Below, in pieces: positions 59,731-64,000 of a stretch of 64,000 nt of DNA. The stretch lies in contig DCFU01000024.1 of NCBI GenBank assembly GCA_002319795.1, positions 15,123 through 79,122 of the forward strand. Direction: 5' to 3'. The DNA comes from Megamonas sp. UBA1796. Its GTDB lineage: Bacteria; Bacillota; Negativicutes; Selenomonadales; Selenomonadaceae. Within the stretch, counting starts at the first letter, position 1; every line of letters starts with the position of its first letter. Both the position numbers and the translations under genes were made by a program. Below the pieces are notes generated by a model. That model searched no databases and was not told the DNA's origin. It saw only the letters and a program-made list of their open reading frames with translations.

Positions 59731-60690
59731 TTATATTTCCGGTGAGGGAATGCCAAAATCAGGCGTACCGTCTGCGTGCCAATGGATTGTTTGTATGCGG
59801 GTGTGACGATTGGGATCGTAGAGAGGATCACCCTTGATTTTCGTATAATTGCGAGCATGGTAAACGAGAATATCGGTTCTGCCGTCATCGGCAGTAGTAA
59901 AAGAATTGTGTCCTGGTCCATAAATATGGTGTTCGTAGGAAGTTTGAAAAACAGGAACGGAAGATTTTTTCCAAGACTGGGGATCTAAAAGATCAGCATC
60001 GGCATCTGCACTTAGCATTCCTATACAATAATTTTCATCGGTAGCACTGGCAGAGTAAGTCAGAAAGATTTTCCCGTTCTTTTTTAAAACAGCAGGGCCT
60101 TCATTCACATGAAAGGTCTTTGTTTCCCAAGAAAATTCTGGCTGCGAAAGAAGTGTAGCGGGGGTATTTAATTGCCATGGGGTTTTCATTTCTGCAATAT
60201 AAATATTTGAGTGAGATTGCGGATTGAGCTGTTCATCTTCCTGTGCCCAAATATAGTAAAGCTTTCCTTGCTGTGTCAGAACGGTTGCATCAAGTGCGAA
60301 AGATTCCCACCCTGTTTGTAGCTGTCCTTTTTCAATCCAGCTCGATGTGCAAGGATCAGAGGAACCATTTTCCAGCACATACATACGATGGTTGAAGGTA
60401 TTGCCAGTAATTTTGTTTGATGGTGCGGCAGCGAAATAAATATACCATTTCCCCTTTAGAAAATGAAGTTCGGGTGCCCAAACTAAAGCACTCATTTTGC
60501 CTTGGGCATGTTTTTTCCAAGCGATAAAAGGGGTAGCATTTCGCAGATTTGCTAATGTTTTTGCCCGGCGGATCTCAATGCGGTCATATTCAGGAACGGA
60601 GGCGGTGAAGTAGTAAAAACCATCCTGATGGTGGCAGATAAATGGATCGGCCCGCTGCTTGATAAAAGGATTGGGATACGGCTGTTTCAA
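59731..60690 (-). CDS. Glycoside hydrolase family 43 enzyme (arabinofuranosidase/xylosidase type)
   Basis: 319-residue five-bladed beta-propeller glycosidase. GH43 residues: catalytic-base Asp15 in QRADPFICHH, the pKa-modulating Asp in FALDATVLTQ, and the acid Glu in HVNEGPAVLK. APELHFLKGKWYIYFAA is the typical blade after the first Asp. There is no signal peptide, so it acts in the cytoplasm on sugar brought in by the adjacent LacY-type symporter. Start: TTG 60690 is set by AGGAG eight bases upstream; GTG 60699 overlaps that ribosome site. Specificity (alpha-L-arabinofuranoside against beta-xyloside) is not resolved. Confidence 0.9.
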   Translation of the reverse strand: MKQPYPNPFIKQRADPFICHHQDGFYYFTASVPEYDRIEIRRAKTLANLRNATPFIAWKKHAQGKMSALVWAPELHFLKGKWYIYFAAAPSNKITGNTFNHRMYVLENGSSDPCTSSWIEKGQLQTGWESFALDATVLTQQGKLYYIWAQEDEQLNPQSHSNIYIAEMKTPWQLNTPATLLSQPEFSWETKTFHVNEGPAVLKKNGKIFLTYSASATDENYCIGMLSADADADLLDPQSWKKSSVPVFQTSYEHHIYGPGHNSFTTADDGRTDILVYHARNYTKIKGDPLYDPNRHTRIQTIHWHADGTPDFGIPSPEI

Positions 60691-60930
60691 TAGAATCACT
60701 CCTAATTAAGAAAAATGTAAATTAAATATGAAAATAAAGAATTAACTTATAATTAATATATTTATAATGCTAACGCTTTATTTTTATATTGTCAATGATA
60801 ATATTCTTAACAAACTATTTCTTAACAATTGTTCATATTTTCTGATTTCATAATAGACACGTCAAAATGATTCGCAAAGGTTAATAAAACATGCTATGAT
60901 TGAATAAATTAGTAAAAATGAGGTTTTATT

Positions 60931-61848
60931 ATGCGAGAACTTTTTACTCTGGAAGAAACGGTAGCTTTTGCTAAAGCCTTGTCATCAGAATTACGCGTAC
61001 ATATGATGCAATATATTGCTATACATGCGGGAATCGGTTTTAGTGAATTGGCGGATGTATTTTCTGTCAGTCGGGCCGCTATTACGCAGAATATAAAAAT
61101 TTTGTTAGAAGCTGATCTTGTCGAAATTCGGCAAAATGCAGAAAACTCAGAGGCCAGAAAGGCCTGTTTTATTAAAGAAAGTCGTTTTACCATATATTTT
61201 AGTCCATACTTTAATACAAGAAATTTTTACGCAGGCGAAATTCCTATTGGACAGTATACCTGCTATGAAGCCAAACCAACTTGCGGCATTGCTACAGTGA
61301 CAGAACTCATTGGAAAAGTTGATGACCCGCGTTATTTTGATGACCCGAAAAGATTTTCGGCAGCAATTTTGTGGCTTAGTACGGGATATATAGAGTATCG
61401 TCTGCCAAATTATTTACAGAACAATCAGCGCCCGGTAGAATTACAGCTTTCGTTTGAAATATCATCTGAGGCACCGGGAATAGCGGATAATTGGCCGAGT
61501 GACATTTCCTTTTATTTTAATGGCACAGCGCTTGGCAGCTGGACCAGTCCGGGAGATTTTGGTGAGGCAGCAGGCCTTTATACACCCAAATGGTGGAAGC
61601 CAAATTGGAATCAGTATGGCTTACTGAAGCTATTGTCAATCAATTCACAGGGGACCTTCATGGATGGACTCATGATTTCGCCATTGACATTGGAGTCATT
61701 GCAGCTCGACTTTGAAAGTAATTTTCAGTTTCGAATTGAGGCTGCTAAAGAGGCAAAGAATAACGGAGGGCTTACTCTTTTTGGACGTGGCTTTGGAAAT
61801 TATAACCAAGATATCCGGTTTCACGTTATTTATGAAGTAGAAAAATGA
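60931..61848 (+). CDS. ArsR-type winged-helix regulator with large C-terminal domain
   Basis: 305 residues. About 1-85 are an ArsR-like winged helix (ETVAFAKALSSELRVHMMQYI in parts, GFSELADVFSVSRAAITQNIKIL in parts). The remaining 215 residues, beta-rich and aromatic (YLQNNQRPVELQLSFEISSEAP in parts, DISFYFNGTALGSW, YTPKWWKPNWNQYG), are not a normal ArsR extension and may bind sugar. It carries no metal-binding Cys pair. Divergent from the GH43-LacY operon, it most likely senses the imported saccharide. Similar fused regulators beside carbohydrate genes are known to me only as uncharacterised proteins. Ribosome site TGAGG precedes ATG 60931, with TGCTATGAT as an extended -10. Confidence 0.78.
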   Translation: MRELFTLEETVAFAKALSSELRVHMMQYIAIHAGIGFSELADVFSVSRAAITQNIKILLEADLVEIRQNAENSEARKACFIKESRFTIYFSPYFNTRNFYAGEIPIGQYTCYEAKPTCGIATVTELIGKVDDPRYFDDPKRFSAAILWLSTGYIEYRLPNYLQNNQRPVELQLSFEISSEAPGIADNWPSDISFYFNGTALGSWTSPGDFGEAAGLYTPKWWKPNWNQYGLLKLLSINSQGTFMDGLMISPLTLESLQLDFESNFQFRIEAAKEAKNNGGLTLFGRGFGNYNQDIRFHVIYEVEK

Positions 61849-62239
61849 CAATCTTATGAGCTTTTTTATACGATTGTCAGTGGAAACTATTTTGGAGGGG
61901 AACCTTGGAGTATAGAATGTTGGGTTTTTGCCAGACAATCCAGAATAATAGATACGAAAAGAAATGACGAGATGGTACATGCTTAGCAAATGCGTGAAAT
62001 TAAAAACATACCGTAAGCAAAACTTTTATAGGACGACTAAACGAGTAACTGCTATTCGTTCAGTCGTCCTATAAAAGTTTTGCGTTATGGAAGATCTGGA
62101 ATGACAGGTATTTAAAACTATGCATGAAAAATTTATAGGATTTGACGGTTGTATCGGGTTTGAGGAAATAAGTTTGGGAAATAAGCGTGTGGCAGGTACA
62201 AGCTTGCTGCTCGCACAACCGGAGGAGCGAAGGTAATTC
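61849..62239. other. Intergenic region with a long inverted repeat
   Basis: 390 bases. Arms 62017-62038 and 62062-62083 form a perfect 22-bp stem extended by one mismatch and 5 bp (AACGA/TCGTT). No T tract follows on either strand, so it is not a standard terminator; it may be a small mobile remnant or an RNA structure. A short frame, 62120-62236 (38 codons, ATG to TAA), ends just before the next gene, but it has only a weak ribosome site and no family I recognise. Confidence 0.6.
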
Positions 62240-62785
62240 ATGAAGTTGACACATTTAGATTTAAAAGAAGTAGTCGTTTTAAATTATGATACGAAAGAAG
62301 ATAATCGAGGTATTGGCTATCGACTTTTGTCAAAAAAACAATTAGAAGAAGTGGGCATTCATACGGAATTTGTTGAAGAAATTTTAAATTGTCCTTCAAA
62401 AAAAGGAACATTGTATGGAATTTATTTTCAAAACCACCCCAAGGTGCAGACAAAACTGTTATTTTGCATTAAAGGCCGCGGGCTTGACTTTGCCATAGAT
62501 TTAAGACAAAATTCAGCTACGTATAAACAATGGGTGTCTGTTGAACTATCGGCACAAAACCGAAATCAAATATATATTCCGGCAGGTTTTGGACATGCTT
62601 TTTTATCTTTAGAGGATAATACGCAAGTCGTTATGCGAATTGATAATTATTTTGATGCAGCCTTATCACGAACGATAACATATGCAGATCCTGAACTGAA
62701 CATTGCGTTTGATGTTTTAAATCCCACTCTTTCAGAACAGGACAAAAAGGCGCCAACGCTAATGAATTCTGATTGCAATTTATAG
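62240..62785 (+). CDS. RmlC-like cupin (dTDP-4-dehydrorhamnose 3,5-epimerase superfamily), catalytic His absent
   Basis: 181 residues matching the RmlC fold: GTLYGIYFQNHPKVQTKLLFCIKGRG (in parts), AIDLRQNSATYKQWV, QIYIPAGFGHAFLSLED and TYADPELNIAFD. In genuine RmlC the motif is GLHFQ, in which the His is the catalytic base; here it is GIYFQ. The usual Y-x4-YY region is also altered (RIDNYFDAALSRT). It may bind or modify a nucleotide sugar differently, or be non-catalytic. No other rhamnose genes are nearby. ATG 62240 follows GAAGGTAATTC. Confidence 0.8.
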   Translation: MKLTHLDLKEVVVLNYDTKEDNRGIGYRLLSKKQLEEVGIHTEFVEEILNCPSKKGTLYGIYFQNHPKVQTKLLFCIKGRGLDFAIDLRQNSATYKQWVSVELSAQNRNQIYIPAGFGHAFLSLEDNTQVVMRIDNYFDAALSRTITYADPELNIAFDVLNPTLSEQDKKAPTLMNSDCNL

Positions 62786-62876
62786 CAGTACAGATTTGAT
62801 TGGTTGCTGTACTATGGAATGGTTCAAGTATGGCATTAGGGCGAATGCTATAAACTCAATATTGGAGGTTTGCAAA

Positions 62877-63233
62877 ATGAATACAATAAAAAAACAAAAA
62901 GAATTATTAAAAACCATCTCCGGTGGAGCAAGTATCAATCAATTACAGGAATATTTTAAAGCAGTACTTGAAATCAGGGGGTTCGGCAATCAAACAGCAA
63001 AGGATAAAATGTTATTATTAATGGAAGAGGTTGGAGAATTAGCAAAAGCATTGAGAAAAGAAGATTATTCATTTACTATAGATCATACAAAAATTGATAA
63101 CTATCAAACGATAGAAAGTGAAATTGCCGATGTTGGAATCGTATTGATTTCTCTTTGCAATGTTTTAAAAATTGATCTTTTTGATGCCATAATTGAAAAA
63201 GAAAAGAAAAATACAGAAAGAACTTGGAACTAA
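62877..63233 (+). CDS. MazG-like nucleotide pyrophosphohydrolase domain protein
   Basis: 118-residue all-alpha NTP pyrophosphatase-like protein. The metal-binding EExxE motif is MLLLMEEVGELAKALRKED (EEVGELAK) and the partner ExxD is in IESEIADVGIVLISL. Single-domain MazG-like proteins hydrolyse NTPs or modified dNTPs and are common in phage and accessory DNA. Start: ATG 62877 has TTGGAGG eight bases upstream. It follows the RmlC-like gene by 91 bases and is followed by the 3' remnant of a group II intron. Confidence 0.85.
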   Translation: MNTIKKQKELLKTISGGASINQLQEYFKAVLEIRGFGNQTAKDKMLLLMEEVGELAKALRKEDYSFTIDHTKIDNYQTIESEIADVGIVLISLCNVLKIDLFDAIIEKEKKNTERTWN

Positions 63234-63273
63234 GAACATAACGATTGTATACGCTGCATGGCACTTTTGATAG

Positions 63274-63348
63274 GAGTCGTATGAATCGAGAAGCTCACGT
63301 ACGGTTCTGCGAGAGCCTGTAGGTGAACTTACTACGGGCCGCTCGACT
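63274..63348 (+). ncRNA. Group II intron 3' remnant (domains V and VI)
   Basis: GAGTCGTATG (63274-63283) pairs with CACGTACGGTTC (63296-63307) around a GAGA tetraloop, the shape of domain V. TGCGAGAG follows, then a domain VI-like hairpin, CCTGTAG/CTACGGG (63316-63338), and the end CCGCTCGACT. This matches the conserved 3' end of bacterial group II introns. No intron-encoded reverse transcriptase or domain I is present upstream, where the MazG-like gene stands, so it is a truncated relic. The distal domain V stem is poorly paired, consistent with decay. Confidence 0.7.
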
Positions 63349-63381
63349 GAGAGGACATTAAATAAATTAATTATTTAGCTC

Positions 63382-64000
63382 CTACCCGATTGGCAAATTG
63401 TTGATATGCATTGAACGAACTATGATAATACCAACGACTGCAGCAATAAACCCGAAAAGAAAGGTTGAAGAATAGCTGAAATTATCGGCAAGAACGCCCG
63501 CAATCGGTGCGGAAAAGGCATAGGCAATATCCTGAAACATTGAGAATCCTCCGATAGCGGTGCCGCGCTGTTCTGGGATCACCCTCTTTATAACTTCTAC
63601 ACCCATAGCCGGGTATATCATTGAACAGCCGAGACCGGTAAGTAGAGCACCAATCAATGCAAGACTATAATGAGGTGCAAGCCAGAGTAAACTTTGCCCA
63701 ACCGCTTCAACTATAAGCGAAACGAAAGCGACCTTTACTCCTCCGATTTTATCGGGTAAAGCACCGAAAAGAATCCGGCTTATCACAAATCCAATTCCGA
63801 ATAACGAAAGACCGATACCGGCATATGGCCATCCTTGCTCTTTAAAATAAAGCGAGATAAACGCTCCTAGAACCGCAAAACCGACGCCTTGAAGCATAAC
63901 GGCAAATCCTTGTTTCCAGATTGTTCCCAAAAGATTGAGAAACGATTTTTTCGCTTCGGTAGTTTTATGAGGGATAACTTCAGGAGAGGTGAGAAACATG
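63382..64000 (-). CDS. MFS transporter, C-terminal half (5' end beyond the window)
   Basis: At least 206 residues on the minus strand. The frame stays open to the window edge, so the start is outside. It contains about six helices with the mid-protein MFS motif GFVISRILFGALPDKIGGVKV (part), then GLGCSMIYPAMGVEVIKRVIPEQRGTA (in parts) and the C-terminal helix FGFIAAVVGIIIV. The pattern SRILFGALPDKIGG and RGTAIGGF resembles YhhS/YfcJ-type exporters of arabinose and related compounds or drugs. The substrate is unknown. The ATG at 63999 is unlikely to be the true start, since full-length family members have about 390 residues. Confidence 0.82.
   Translation of the reverse strand, partial: MFLTSPEVIPHKTTEAKKSFLNLLGTIWKQGFAVMLQGVGFAVLGAFISLYFKEQGWPYAGIGLSLFGIGFVISRILFGALPDKIGGVKVAFVSLIVEAVGQSLLWLAPHYSLALIGALLTGLGCSMIYPAMGVEVIKRVIPEQRGTAIGGFSMFQDIAYAFSAPIAGVLADNFSYSSTFLFGFIAAVVGIIIVRSMHINNLPIG

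Noticed and set aside
1..64000. tRNA, rRNA, complete insertion sequences or prophage
   Set aside because: No T-loop/anticodon arrangement, no transposase or integrase frame, and no phage structural gene cluster was seen.

Overview
The window looks like chromosomal DNA of a diderm Firmicute of the class Negativicutes (Selenomonas/Megasphaera/Sporomusa relatives). The reasons are an intact two-partner secretion pair (outer-membrane ShlB/FhaC-type pore plus haemagglutinin-type exoprotein) beside genes of Firmicute type: a LevR-like sigma-54 activator, a mannose-family PTS, HxlR and MocR regulators, AGGAGG-type ribosome sites and many TTG/GTG starts. The assignment is an inference; there is no rRNA or tRNA here to settle it. 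About the first 20 kb are GC-rich. From about 20.25 kb the sequence becomes clearly AT-richer, with a partial return at 36-40 kb.

Layout. 0-3 kb: a NarL-type two-component pair and a receiver-like orphan protein. 3-4.1 kb (minus): a secreted thioredoxin-like protein and a 56-residue secreted CxxxxC peptide. 4.4-9.7 kb: the two-partner secretion adhesin system. 10-12.5 kb: AraC regulator with DMT exporter, then an ECF S component. 12.8-16.5 kb: acetyltransferase, MocR regulator, PhzF enzyme, divergent HxlR regulator. 16.5-20.2 kb (minus): a FecB/FecC/FecD-type metal-chelate ABC transporter with a methyltransferase. 20.3-30.2 kb: one long plus-strand operon with an attenuator-like leader, encoding a polar amino acid ABC transporter, a UroD-like corrinoid-type methyltransferase, a gamma-glutamyltransferase, an HcnABC/opine-oxidase-like dehydrogenase with an extra Fe-S subunit, and an ATC-hydrolase-family enzyme. 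This is the best candidate for an undescribed catabolic system. 30.2-32.2 kb: ferredoxin-nitroreductase and flavodoxin-like reductase, divergent HxlR regulator.

32.2-40.5 kb: a LevR-type activator, a matching -24/-12 promoter, a four-subunit mannose-family PTS, a D-2-hydroxyacid dehydrogenase and two pyruvate-type aldolases, probably a sugar-acid utilisation system. 40.7-41.3 kb: a secreted protein of unknown function. 41.8-54.7 kb: a complete type I-C CRISPR-Cas system (cas3-cas5c-cas8c-cas7c-cas4-cas1-cas2) and an array of 73 repeats and 72 spacers, with the leader beside cas2, one exact and two near-duplicate spacer pairs, and decay at the distal end.

54.9-64 kb: DUF362 ferredoxin protein; GNAT/MarR pair under a perfect 17-bp palindromic operator, with an anomalous MarR start; YihY membrane protein; LacY-type symporter plus GH43 glycosidase with a divergent ArsR-type regulator; an RmlC-like protein lacking the catalytic His; a MazG-like protein; a domain V/VI remnant of a group II intron; and the C-terminal half of an MFS transporter cut by the window edge.
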